Part shown: piece after piece, positions 55,986 through 64,000 of the stretch
Position numbering within the stretch: position 1 is the stretch's first letter
Layout of the letters: each line of letters starts with the position of its first letter
DNA from: Candidatus Brachybacter algidus
Lineage (GTDB): Bacteria > Bacteroidota > Bacteroidia > Chitinophagales > Saprospiraceae
Assembly (NCBI GenBank): GCA_016711705.1
Contig: JADJSK010000014.1
Span: 62,001-126,000, forward strand
Length of the DNA stretch: 64,000 nucleotides
Direction of reading: 5' to 3'
Notes under the pieces: model-generated
The model's database searches: none
The model's input: only the letters and a program-made list of their open reading frames with translations
What the model was told of the DNA's origin: nothing
Translations under genes and position numbers: made by a program

Positions 55986-57224
55986 CTATTTAGCAGTAAT
56001 ATTCATGAATTCGTTGATCGCTTCAAGATATTGACAACCTCTTTGATTCTTTTCTTTCAATTTATATGCCATTCCATTGACTACTTTTTGGATTATTTCA
56101 TCATAACAAGGATCGGCCTTTGCTGTTTCGCTCAAAGCAAAGACAGGGTTATGGCTTATTTCGTAAAGTTTACTTTTGACTTCGTTAAGTACACTGGTTT
56201 GTTTGCGCACTTCATACCATTTGAAGAATTCCGCTTTACTTGATTCGATGATTTCTTGTGCTTTTGGTATCTCGGCTGCACGTTGCATCATGGTTTGATT
56301 TGTCACTGAAGAAAGTTCATCTACATTGACAAGTGTGACGTTTGGAAGATCAGAGACTTTAGCCTCAACGCTAAAAGGAATTGAAAGATCTATAATGAGC
56401 TTAGAGGCAGAAGCATTAAGGTCTTCTTTTTTAATAGTTACATTGCCATTGGCAGATGAAACAATGATGATATCAGCTTTCTGCAATTCTTCTTTCAATA
56501 AATCATAAGTAGCATAGTTAAGATTAAGCTCTTTCGCTAACAAAGCGGCTTTCTCTATAGTGCGATTGACAAGAGTGATATTGTGGGTTTCAAGATATTC
56601 GACAAGGTTTTGGCATGTAGATCGCCCGATGTCTCCTGTGCCGACCAATAAAATATTTTTATCAGCATAACCATCAACATTTTCTTTGATATATTGAACG
56701 ACTGAATAAGAGACAGATACTGTGCCATCGCTTAGTCCTGTATTGTTCTTGATTGATTTGGATGCTTGCATCATGTAGTTAAAAAGGCGCTCTGTGAAGG
56801 AAGAGATAAGACCTCTTTTTTTTGAAGACTGCACAGCTTTTTTGATTTGGCCGACTATCTCATAATCTCCCAGGATCTGAGAATCTAAGCCACTTCCTAC
56901 TTCAAAGAAATGTTTAATAGCAGAAGCTCCACGTTTTACGTAAAACATCTGACGAAAGGCCACCTCTGATCCGGTGGATTGAGAGAGGATAAGTTGAACG
57001 AAAAGTTCAATATGATGAACACATCCGTATATCTCTGTCCTGTTGCAGGTAGATAAAACAAAAAAATCATTTAGCCCTAATGCCGGTGCAATATCAAGAA
57101 TGATTTTATATTGTTCCTCGTTAATAGTGTAATGACCTCGTACATCAGCAGCAGACTTCCTGTAGTTGATTCCAACTACTGTAAAATCTTCAATCTGATT
57201 CACATAAAGGCCATTACTTAGCAT
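55986..57224 (-). CDS. hemA: Glutamyl-tRNA reductase
   Basis: 412 residues. It reduces glutamyl-tRNA to glutamate-1-semialdehyde, the first step of C5 haem synthesis. The catalytic Cys is in FVLSTCNRTEIYG; other motifs are VGINYRKSAADVR, VGSGLDSQILGDYEIVGQIK, LLVGTGDIGRSTCQNL, TLVNRTIEKAALLAKEL and IIDLSIPFSVEAKV. The C-terminal dimerisation helix is present. Leads the operon and is divergent from hemH; hemL and hemB are not in the window. Confidence 0.96.
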   Translation of the reverse strand: MLSNGLYVNQIEDFTVVGINYRKSAADVRGHYTINEEQYKIILDIAPALGLNDFFVLSTCNRTEIYGCVHHIELFVQLILSQSTGSEVAFRQMFYVKRGASAIKHFFEVGSGLDSQILGDYEIVGQIKKAVQSSKKRGLISSFTERLFNYMMQASKSIKNNTGLSDGTVSVSYSVVQYIKENVDGYADKNILLVGTGDIGRSTCQNLVEYLETHNITLVNRTIEKAALLAKELNLNYATYDLLKEELQKADIIIVSSANGNVTIKKEDLNASASKLIIDLSIPFSVEAKVSDLPNVTLVNVDELSSVTNQTMMQRAAEIPKAQEIIESSKAEFFKWYEVRKQTSVLNEVKSKLYEISHNPVFALSETAKADPCYDEIIQKVVNGMAYKLKEKNQRGCQYLEAINEFMNITAK

Positions 57225-57350
57225 TAAATCTTATTTTCTTTATACATCCTATGTACGTAACAGGTTTTAAATCGGATTTATTAACCGGATACGAATTTGC
57301 ATTTATTCCAAAATATTTAATTTCACAAAGAAATTGCTTGTTAAGGATCG

Positions 57351-57381
57351 CAAAAGTAAGACACTTTGTAGTCACATCCAA
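57351..57381 (-). promoter_or_regulatory. Promoter of the hemACDEF operon
   Basis: On the minus strand, TTG (57381-57379), 20-bp spacer, TACTTTTG (57358-57351), matching the Bacteroidota consensus. The leader before the hemA ATG would be about 120 nt. Confidence 0.5.
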
Positions 57382-57524
57382 GCAATATGTAGAATCGTAT
57401 ACTTTTATTGTTGTTAACAATTTGCATTTTATTTCAAATTGGGGTTTTTTAGATTTTATGGTCCAATAAAAGGGACATCCTGCTTAGTTAACGAGTAATT
57501 TTCAAAGGTTAGTGCTACATTGGA

Positions 57525-57553
57525 TTGCTACATTCAGATTAAATCTATCTTTG
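57525..57553 (+). promoter_or_regulatory. Promoter of hemH
   Basis: TTG (57525-57527), 18-bp spacer, TATCTTTG (57546-57553), with the ATG at 57572. It supports the shorter start, since the upstream ATG at 57512 would lie before the promoter. Confidence 0.6.
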
Positions 57554-57571
57554 TCAAATATAACTATAGAA

Positions 57572-58609
57572 ATGAAAAATAGCGCAATACTTTTGATGAA
57601 CCTTGGATCACCTGATAGCACTGATGTAAAAGACGTGCGAAGATATCTGAATGAATTCCTTATGGATGAAAAGGTAATAGATCAGCCATATTGGAAGAGG
57701 TTTCTTTTGGTTCGAGGCATCATTACGCCTTTTCGAGCTCCAAAATCTGCCCATGCTTATGAAAAAGTATGGACCTATAAGGGTTCGCCACTTGTCGTGA
57801 TTACGGAACAGTTAAGAGATGCTATAGCTCAGCTTACTGATATACCGGTAGAAATCGCGATGCGTTATGGCAATCCAAATCCCAAAATTGCCTTTGACAA
57901 TTTATTAGCTGCTAACCCATCTTTGGAAGAGGTAATTGTAGTGCCGCTATATCCGCATTATGCTATGAGTAGTTATGAAACAGCGGTCGAGCACGCAGTC
58001 AATATTCACGGACAGCATGAATATCCTTTCAAACTCAATATTGTACCGGCTTTCTATGATAACCCAAATTATATCAATGCATTAGCTGAAAGTATGAAGG
58101 AGTATGTCGAGCAGCCTTTTGATCACTTGCTTTTTAGTTACCATGGTATTCCACAAAGGCACTTACACAAAACTGACCCAACTGGCAATCATTGCTTTTC
58201 TAATTTAAATTGCTGCAATATGCCTTCCATTGCACATAAAACCTGTTACCGGCATCAGGTATTGGAAACTACACGATTAGTAACAGAAAAATTAAATCTT
58301 CCAAAAGACAAATTCAGCGTCTCATTTCAATCAAGATTAGGCAAGGGATGGCTGGAACCATTTACAGATTTTAGATTAAAAGAGCTCCCTGGAGAAGGTA
58401 TTAAAAATCTTTTGGTAGTAAGTCCTGCCTTTGTCAGTGATTGTCTTGAAACACTGGAAGAATTAGTTATGGCAGGGAGAGAAACTTTTATGGAAGCTGG
58501 TGGAGAGACGTATAAAGTCATTCCATGTATGAATTCTCAAGAGCCATGGGTTAAGGGATTAATGAAGATCATTGAAGAAAATGGGGAATTGAAAATGGCT
58601 AATGGCTAA
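57572..58609 (+). CDS. hemH: Ferrochelatase
   Basis: 345 residues from ATG 57572 (MKNSAILLMNLGSPDSTDVK). It inserts Fe(II) into protoporphyrin IX (or coproporphyrin III in some lineages). Motifs: VRRYLNEFLMD, VVPLYPHYAMSSYETAVEHA, LLFSYHGIPQRHL (catalytic His) and FSVSFQSRLGKGWLEPFTD, followed by PAFVSDCLETLEELVM. Between HGIPQ and FQSRLG lies a Cys-rich insert (CFSNLNCCNMPSIAHKTCYR) with four Cys, resembling the internal [2Fe-2S] site reported in some bacterial ferrochelatases. Divergent from the hemA operon. Confidence 0.96.
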   Translation: MKNSAILLMNLGSPDSTDVKDVRRYLNEFLMDEKVIDQPYWKRFLLVRGIITPFRAPKSAHAYEKVWTYKGSPLVVITEQLRDAIAQLTDIPVEIAMRYGNPNPKIAFDNLLAANPSLEEVIVVPLYPHYAMSSYETAVEHAVNIHGQHEYPFKLNIVPAFYDNPNYINALAESMKEYVEQPFDHLLFSYHGIPQRHLHKTDPTGNHCFSNLNCCNMPSIAHKTCYRHQVLETTRLVTEKLNLPKDKFSVSFQSRLGKGWLEPFTDFRLKELPGEGIKNLLVVSPAFVSDCLETLEELVMAGRETFMEAGGETYKVIPCMNSQEPWVKGLMKIIEENGELKMANG

Positions 58610-58891
58610 TGGCTATTGGCCTGTTGTTTATTCCGGATTAGTTATATTTTATAGATTACACATTACCGATTACTGATAATGATAGCTACTGGCTGATGGC
58701 CGATGGCTTCGATGTGGAAAATTGATAAGTCCCATTACTTATTGCCCATTACACATTACCCATCACCAAGGGCATCTCACATTTTACATTTTCCATCTTT
58801 AATTACGACGCTTTCGTCTAAAAGACAACATTATATATGCTACTTTGGCTTTGAACCAGTATTTTTATCAATTAATCATAAAAATTATTCA
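58610..58891. other. Spacer with ATGGCTAATGGC and CATTACACATTACCC words
   Basis: It starts within the 3' end of hemH (58594-58620, GGCTAATGGCTAATGGCTATTGG). A run of CATTACTTATTGCCCATTAC and CATTACCCATCACC words follows to about 58770. An in-frame ATG at 58703 in this repeat is not a credible start for the S9 peptidase. Confidence 0.7.
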
Positions 58892-61063
58892 GTGAAAAAA
58901 TTATTTTATCTACTTCTTATACTTGCAGCAGCAGGACAGGTTCAGGCTCAAAAGACTTTTGACCTTGACGATATCTTCAAAAAAGGTACTTTCAGAACGA
59001 AAAGCCTTCCAGGATTTGCTTATATGAATGATGGCAAGTCTTATATCATCAATAAGGGCAATGCATTGGAAATCAACAATGTAATTGATGGAAAGAATAT
59101 TGGTACTTATATCAATGAAGATCAGCTCACAATGATGACCAATAATAAAGAAAATGGAATTGAAGAATATCAGTTCAATAGTGATGAGTCTAAGGTGATG
59201 ATTTATACTAATTCAGAAGGTATTTATCGCCACAGTTCTAAAGGAAGCACCTTTGTTTTTGACAAGAAAGGTAATAGTGGAGTAGCTATATTTGAGGGAA
59301 AGCCAATCAGTAATCCAACTTTTAGCCCTGATGGAAATAAGGTTGGGTTTACTTTTGAAAATAATCTTTATTATACTGATCTTTCAACCAATAAATCAAC
59401 ACAAATCACTAGTGATGGAAAATGGAACAACATAATTAATGGTATGTGTGATTGGGTATATGAAGAAGAATTTAGTTTTACCAGGGCATTTCAATGGTCA
59501 GAGGATAGCAAAAAAATTGCTTTTCTTAGATTTGATGAGTCGAACGTGAAGGAATTTACACTTGAATATTATAAAGATGAAATGTATCCAGAGCCATATT
59601 CTTTTAAATATCCAAAAGTTGGCGAGGAGAATTCAACTCTTGAGGTTAAGATCTATAGTCTCGACAATAACAAGACTGTTTCAATTGATCAAAAAGTGGA
59701 TAAAGAAATATATTATCCAAGGATAAAGTGGACTAAGGATGTTAATACGCTTTGTGTTTTCAAAATGAATAGACATCAGAATAAACTTGAGTTGCTTCTT
59801 GCTGATGCCAATACCGGTAAGACCAGCCCGTTGATGACAGAGGAAAACAAATATTATATTGAGATCAATGACAATCTTACATTTCTTAAAGACGGCAAAC
59901 ATTTCCTTTGGGTAAGTGATAAAGGCGGATTTAATCAGGCATTTCTGTATGACATGAAGGGCAATATGGTTAATGCGATTACGCAACCAACCGCTGACCT
60001 CGCAGATATCTATGGATATGACGAGAAGAATAAAATGCTTTATTATCAATTAATATCGCCAACGCCGATGCAAAGAGAAGTCTATAAAGTGGGTCTGGAT
60101 GGAAAGAAACCTGTATTGCTTTCTACTAAGACAGGAACCAATAGTGCTCAGTTTTCTCCCACATTCGAATATGCTACGATGATGTATTCCAATATAAATA
60201 CTCCTATGTCATATGCACTGTACAATAGTAAAAATGCGTTGGTAAGAACCCTCGAAGATAATGATGCCGCTATAGAAAAATTCAAAGACTATAAAGCCGG
60301 AAAGGCGGAGTTTTTCAAATTTAATACCTCTGAAAATGTAAGTCTGAATGGATGGTGGATCAAACCAACTGATTTTGATCCGAATAAGAAATATCCGGTT
60401 TTCATGTTTCTTTATGGTGGTCCCGGCAGCCAGCAAGTTTTGGATAAATGGGGTGGAGGACAGGCTTGGTGGTTCAAAATGATCTCAGAGCGCGGTTACA
60501 TCATAGCTTGCGTAGATAACAGGGGTACCGGCGGTCGAGGGGAAGAATTTCGCAAGATGACCTATCTGCAATTGGGTCACTATGAAACAATAGATCAGAT
60601 CGAAGCTGCCAAATACCTTGGTTCATTACCATATGTAGACAAGACCAGGATTGGAATTTTTGGCTGGTCATATGGTGGCTACATGTCGTCACTTTGTCTA
60701 TTTAAGGGCAATGACGTCTTCAAGTCAGCTATCTCTGTGGCTCCGGTGACGAATTGGAAGTGGTATGATTCCATTTATACAGAAAGGTATATGAGGACGG
60801 AAAAGGAGAATCCTGAAGGATATAAGAATAATAGTCCGGTATATTTTGCCGACCGATTAAAGGGAAATTTGTTTCTGGCTCATGGCATGGCAGATGACAA
60901 TGTTCACTTTCAGAATAGTGCTGAATTGAATAAAATGTTGATCAGAGCCGGTAAATCTTTTGATTTTCACATGTACCCGAATAGTAACCATGGCATATAC
61001 AGTGAAAACGCCACTCCACAACTTTATAATCAGATGACAAACTTTATATTTGAAAAAATATAA
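58892..61063 (+). CDS. S9B family dipeptidyl-peptidase IV
   Basis: 723 residues from GTG 58892, which gives the signal peptide KKLFYLLLILAAAGQVQAQ; the ATG at 58703 would add 63 residues encoded by repeat DNA. The N-terminal propeller domain (~30-480) has FTRAFQWSEDSKKIAFLRFD and the DPP4-type Glu motif DWVYEEEF. The catalytic domain contains GIFGWSYGGYMSSLC (Ser), HGMADDNVHFQNS (Asp) and MYPNSNHGIY (His). It removes N-terminal Xaa-Pro/Ala dipeptides in the periplasm and may complement the S46 enzyme at 13265. Length is normal for the family. Confidence 0.95.
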   Translation: MKKLFYLLLILAAAGQVQAQKTFDLDDIFKKGTFRTKSLPGFAYMNDGKSYIINKGNALEINNVIDGKNIGTYINEDQLTMMTNNKENGIEEYQFNSDESKVMIYTNSEGIYRHSSKGSTFVFDKKGNSGVAIFEGKPISNPTFSPDGNKVGFTFENNLYYTDLSTNKSTQITSDGKWNNIINGMCDWVYEEEFSFTRAFQWSEDSKKIAFLRFDESNVKEFTLEYYKDEMYPEPYSFKYPKVGEENSTLEVKIYSLDNNKTVSIDQKVDKEIYYPRIKWTKDVNTLCVFKMNRHQNKLELLLADANTGKTSPLMTEENKYYIEINDNLTFLKDGKHFLWVSDKGGFNQAFLYDMKGNMVNAITQPTADLADIYGYDEKNKMLYYQLISPTPMQREVYKVGLDGKKPVLLSTKTGTNSAQFSPTFEYATMMYSNINTPMSYALYNSKNALVRTLEDNDAAIEKFKDYKAGKAEFFKFNTSENVSLNGWWIKPTDFDPNKKYPVFMFLYGGPGSQQVLDKWGGGQAWWFKMISERGYIIACVDNRGTGGRGEEFRKMTYLQLGHYETIDQIEAAKYLGSLPYVDKTRIGIFGWSYGGYMSSLCLFKGNDVFKSAISVAPVTNWKWYDSIYTERYMRTEKENPEGYKNNSPVYFADRLKGNLFLAHGMADDNVHFQNSAELNKMLIRAGKSFDFHMYPNSNHGIYSENATPQLYNQMTNFIFEKI

Positions 61064-61098
61064 GTAACTTTACAATACATCTTTAAATATAGTTTATA

Positions 61099-61608
61099 AT
61101 GAGTAGAATCAAGCCCAATGCGCAGATGGTCCTCATGTATGCATTGGGCCTGGTTTTGACAGGTATTCTGACCATTTTATCATGCAAGCCAACCCAGGAT
61201 GTACATGTGGCATCACTTCAAAGCGTTAATTGGCTGCAAGGCCGGTGGACCAGCTCTCTGGAAGGTCAATATGAAAATTTTATTTTGATTGATGATAATT
61301 TCATTGAACGAGTTATATATCAGGTCGAAGATGGGCAACCTGTTATTAGCGAACGTGGGAAGATCTTTGAAAAAGATGCTACACTAGCGATGACAACCAC
61401 TATCTTTAATACGAAGAATAATGAATTTTCTAAGTTTGAATTAATCGGACAAAACATCAATAGGGTCACTTTTAGAAATATAGAGGAAGATGATCCATAT
61501 TTAATCATTCTCCAACTCATGGACGATGGTAAATTAGTAATCAGCGAAATGAATCAATTTGAAAGGTTGATCAAAAAGTATGAATTAACAAGGAATAACC
61601 TTCCATAG
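61099..61608 (+). CDS. Small lipoprotein of unknown function
   Basis: 169 residues; lipobox LTILSCKPT (Cys ~29). The mature part begins VNWLQGRWTSSLEGQYENFI, resembling DUF6265-type lipocalin-like proteins (W-x-x-G-x-W), then alternating strands to ISEMNQFERLIKKYEL. No catalytic motif. Lies 35 bp after DPP4 and ends 49 bp before the RidA-like ATG at 61658. Confidence 0.7.
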   Translation: MSRIKPNAQMVLMYALGLVLTGILTILSCKPTQDVHVASLQSVNWLQGRWTSSLEGQYENFILIDDNFIERVIYQVEDGQPVISERGKIFEKDATLAMTTTIFNTKNNEFSKFELIGQNINRVTFRNIEEDDPYLIILQLMDDGKLVISEMNQFERLIKKYELTRNNLP

Positions 61609-61657
61609 GATACAAGCTTTGAAAATTGAGAAATCAAGAAAATTCGAAATAGAACAA

Positions 61658-62083
61658 ATGAAAGAAGAATCAGAAGCGAAGGTTTTAAGTAATAAAGCAG
61701 AGCCAAGAGGGAAGTTTCCACACATTAAAAGGGCGGGTGATTTGTTATTTGTTTCAGGCACTAGTTCGAGAAGACCTGATAATACGATAGCTGGTGCTGA
61801 TGCGGATCAATATGGAGCTGTAACACTGGATATCAAGGTTCAGACTATGGCGGTCATAGAGAACATAAGGGACATACTTTCTTCTATGGGCGCAGGCTTG
61901 GAGGATTTGGTGGAGATGAGTGTATTTTTGGTGAATATGAATGACTTTAAGGTTTATAATGAGACATATGCGCAATACTTTGATTCCAATGGGCCGACGA
62001 GGACTACTGTCGCGGTCCATCAGCTTCCTCACCCTCATTTATTGATAGAAATTAAGGCGATTGCTTACAAAAAGGTGAAATAA
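61658..62083 (+). CDS. RidA/YjgF family protein, 2-aminomuconate deaminase-like
   Basis: 141 residues from ATG 61658; a TTG at 61619 would add 13 residues. Unlike general RidA, it has APRG-like EPRGKFPHIKRAGDLLFVSG, TSSRRPDNTIAGADAD, LDIKVQTMAVIENIRDILSS, FLVNMNDFKVYNETYAQYFD and PTRTTVAVHQLPHPHLLIEI. This is the pattern of 2-aminomuconate deaminase of the tryptophan/kynurenine and 2-nitrobenzoate pathways. The enzyme would deaminate 2-aminomuconate. The assignment to that subfamily is by recalled resemblance; no pathway partners are in the window. Confidence 0.8.
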   Translation: MKEESEAKVLSNKAEPRGKFPHIKRAGDLLFVSGTSSRRPDNTIAGADADQYGAVTLDIKVQTMAVIENIRDILSSMGAGLEDLVEMSVFLVNMNDFKVYNETYAQYFDSNGPTRTTVAVHQLPHPHLLIEIKAIAYKKVK

Positions 62084-62568
62084 TCTAAATATAAGTTGAT
62101 TTTTTTGCTGAGATCTTTATGGCAGTAGGGTTCATCGTAATATTGCAATATTACAATTGATAGGATCTGACCATAAAATTTTCTTAGATAAATTCTTGCT
62201 GAGCTTTATGATTATTTTTGGTGAGAGTGTTATGGTAGTAGGGTTCATCGTAATATTGCAATATTACAATTCATAGGATCTGATCATAATATTTTCTTTG
62301 ATAAATTCTTGCTGATTTTTATGATTATTTTTGGTGAGAGTGTTATGACAGTAGGGTTCATCGTAATATTGCAATATTACAATTAAGAGCGTATGATCAT
62401 AAAGTTTTCTTTGATAAATTCTTGCTTATCTTTTTAGTGTTTTGCAGAGACAAATATCATTAAATAAAATCAGAAGGCCTATTTATACAATATCTCTATA
62501 TTAAATACTCCAAATCTTTCTCCCACAAAAAAAGTTAACAGCCAATGACCAACAGCTAAAAGCCATAC
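62084..62568. other. Intergenic minisatellite region
   Basis: 485 bp, mostly three 112-114-bp units with the 26-bp core (listed separately), then an AT-rich stretch and CAGCCAATGACCAACAGCTA at about 62538, a word also related to those at 29586 and 58600. No ORF. Confidence 0.85.
62131..62382 (-). repeat. Triplet of the 26-bp element in a 113-bp tandem repeat, locus C
   Basis: Cores at 62131-62156, 62245-62270 and 62357-62382, in the orientation TTCATC + GTAATATTGCAATATTAC + AA (the final two bases AA instead of AT). Period 114 and 112 bp. Here the units are also similar: each core is preceded by AGTAGGG and followed by ATAGGATCTGA-type sequence and CTTTGATAAATTCTTGCT. The array therefore arose by recent tandem duplication, unlike locus A. 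Confidence 0.95.
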
Positions 62569-64000
62569 TTACCTCACTACCGTCACATCTCCTTTAAACG
62601 TCTTTGTCTTCCCATCCAAAAATTCTACAATAGCAAACCAGGCAAAGACGCCACCTTCAACTTCCTTACCGCGAAAACTACCATCCCAACCCTGGTCATT
62701 CTTTAGGAGCAAACTGCAATTCCTCAAAGACCTGCGCACCCCAGCGGTTGTAAACTTTGAACGAAAGTATCTTAGTAACTTCAGGTCCTGCCACGATGGA
62801 AAATATGTCATTGATGCCGTCATTGTTCGGGCTGAAGACATTCGGTACGAAAACCCTGCGGCTTTCATCCACTCTGATGGTCAGTGAATCTGAAGTGACA
62901 CAACCATCTATTGAAGTGATGCTTGCTACATAAGTGGTTTGAAGGAAAGGTCTTGCCACAGGATTTGGACAGTCATTGCAACTTAGACCTGTTGGTGGAT
63001 TCCATTTGATGTCATCAATAATAATATTGGAATTCGAAGCGAGTTGTATTTCATCTGAAAGTTTGATTGTGACATCATCATTTATAGACAATGTAGGGAT
63101 GATCTTCCCGGTCAACAAGGCCTGTGTCGTATCGATACAGCCATTGCCGTCCTTCATTGAAATAAGGTATTGTCCGTCCTGCAATCCTTCAAAAGTTAAT
63201 TCTTTTTCGAAAGTCCCATTGTTCAATTTAAACTCGTATGGAATGATGCCGCCCGCAGAATTAACTACTTTGATTGAACCAGTATTCAATCCATCACAAT
63301 TGGGATCGACCGTTGTAAATTGTAAAGATAAAGACGGTGGTTCATTAATATTAATCACGTAAAACAATGGACATCCATTGACATCTGATAGAGTCACATT
63401 ATAATCTCCTGCTGCGAGTCCTGATATATTTTTCGTCAAACTTCCATCTGGCCAAAGATAGGAATATGGCTGCGTACCGCCAGTCATATTTACATTAATC
63501 GATCCGTTTTGGCCTCCATTACAACTGACATTATATCCACTGAAATCAGAAACATCTGCAGTCGCAGCCAACGCTAATGGTTCGTTAACTGTACCGATAA
63601 TAATTACATCATTGCCGAATCCATCTGTTACCGTTATAAGATAAGTACCAGAACCAAGTCCTGTGATGATCTCATCTTGATTGATATTTGACAGCATCCC
63701 CTGCCCGTTGATCGTACTATTAACTTTCCGCCAATTATAAACAAATGGTGGAGTCCCTTGCTGAATAGAAAAAGTAAGCGTTCCGTTTTTATCTCCAAAG
63801 CATTTGGCTGATTCCGGAACTGATGAACCTTTCATTTCACAAACTACTAAATTTAAACTCAAATTGACGATGGAGTCGCATCCCTGATCATTTTGTATCA
63901 TCTCTGTAAAATCACCTGTCTGAAAATAAGGTGTCGTTCCGATATATATACTGTCACCGTCACAAATATTGAGAGCTATATTAGCAATATTGGCATTCGT
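62569..64000 (-). pseudogene. 3' end of a large T9SS type-B (gliding-motility-associated) surface protein, partial and frameshifted
   Basis: Open to the right edge. The visible part has SprB/PKD-like repeats (GGTQPYSYLWPDGSLTKNIS, GLAAGDYNVTLSDVNGCP, GLQDGQYLISMKDGNGCID) and a C-terminal gliding-motility/CHU_C domain: RRVFVPNVFSPNNDGINDIF, SFKVYNRWGAQVFEELQFAP. There the frame breaks: one frame stops at 62696 (APKE*), while the ending NDQGWDGSFRGKEVEGGVFA to GDVTVVR at 62569 lies in another. One base removed near 62697-62702 joins APKNDQGWDG. The repaired tail is a T9SS type-B sorting signal. Such proteins are adhesins or motility adhesins. As drawn it would not be sorted. Confidence 0.85.

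Overview
The window is AT-rich DNA from a Bacteroidota bacterium, most likely a Saprospiria-like or related gliding, type IX secretion (T9SS) lineage. Supporting this are gldD, a RemB/Wzi-like barrel gene, one protein with a T9SS type-A sorting tail and one with a type-B (gliding-motility-associated) tail, an S46 dipeptidyl-peptidase, many lipoproteins and outer-membrane beta-barrels, and promoters of the Bacteroidota TTG-N17-23-TANNTTTG type. No rRNA, tRNA, CRISPR array or complete insertion sequence was found.

Layout. 1-3.6 kb: partial dprA, an outer-membrane protein gene interrupted by an in-frame stop, a DUF2279 gene and a small membrane protein. 3.6-12.5 kb (minus strand): an accessory island of three tandem DUF4157 (HELTH) proteins with almost the same N-terminal leader and different C-termini, followed by a secreted beta protein and a YkgJ-type cysteine-cluster protein. 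DUF4157 proteins are associated with extracellular contractile injection systems (eCIS) and polymorphic effectors. Two of the three carry an OmpA-like segment plus a metzincin-type protease. 13-19.4 kb: DPP11-like S46 peptidase, PKD-cyclophilin, front-end desaturase, polyphosphate glucokinase, RluB-type pseudouridine synthase. 19.8-27.1 kb: OMP, Omp28-like T9SS cargo, GH53 galactanase, gldD and a frameshifted RemB/Wzi gene. 27.6-36.5 kb: aroB, ABM monooxygenase, selO, msrA, two LVIVD lipoproteins, OMP, PhoD phosphatase. 37.8-41.7 kb: a carboxypeptidase-regulatory-like lipoprotein, an ECF sigma factor and an anti-sigma/beta-barrel fusion. 42.3-48 kb: PhoH, thioredoxin-like, OsmC, DUF2461, then the tyrosine catabolic pair hmgA-hppD. 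48.7-58.6 kb: TPR regulator, ClC transporter, and the haem cluster hemA-C-D-E-F (minus) divergent from hemH (plus). 58.9-64 kb: DPP4, a lipoprotein, a RidA/2-aminomuconate-deaminase-like protein, and the 3' end of a large T9SS type-B surface protein.

The most striking unexplained signal is a 26-bp element built on the perfect 18-bp palindrome GTAATATTGCAATATTAC. It occurs nine times, always intergenic and always in groups of three at three distant loci (2.6, 37 and 62 kb), with one orientation within each group. Each locus is its own tandem repeat with unrelated flanking units, yet the core is unchanged.

Six reading frames are broken by a single change each: two in-frame stops and four frameshifts, three of the latter at A-runs. 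This is either real decay or residual assembly error, and it should be resolved before these genes are interpreted.
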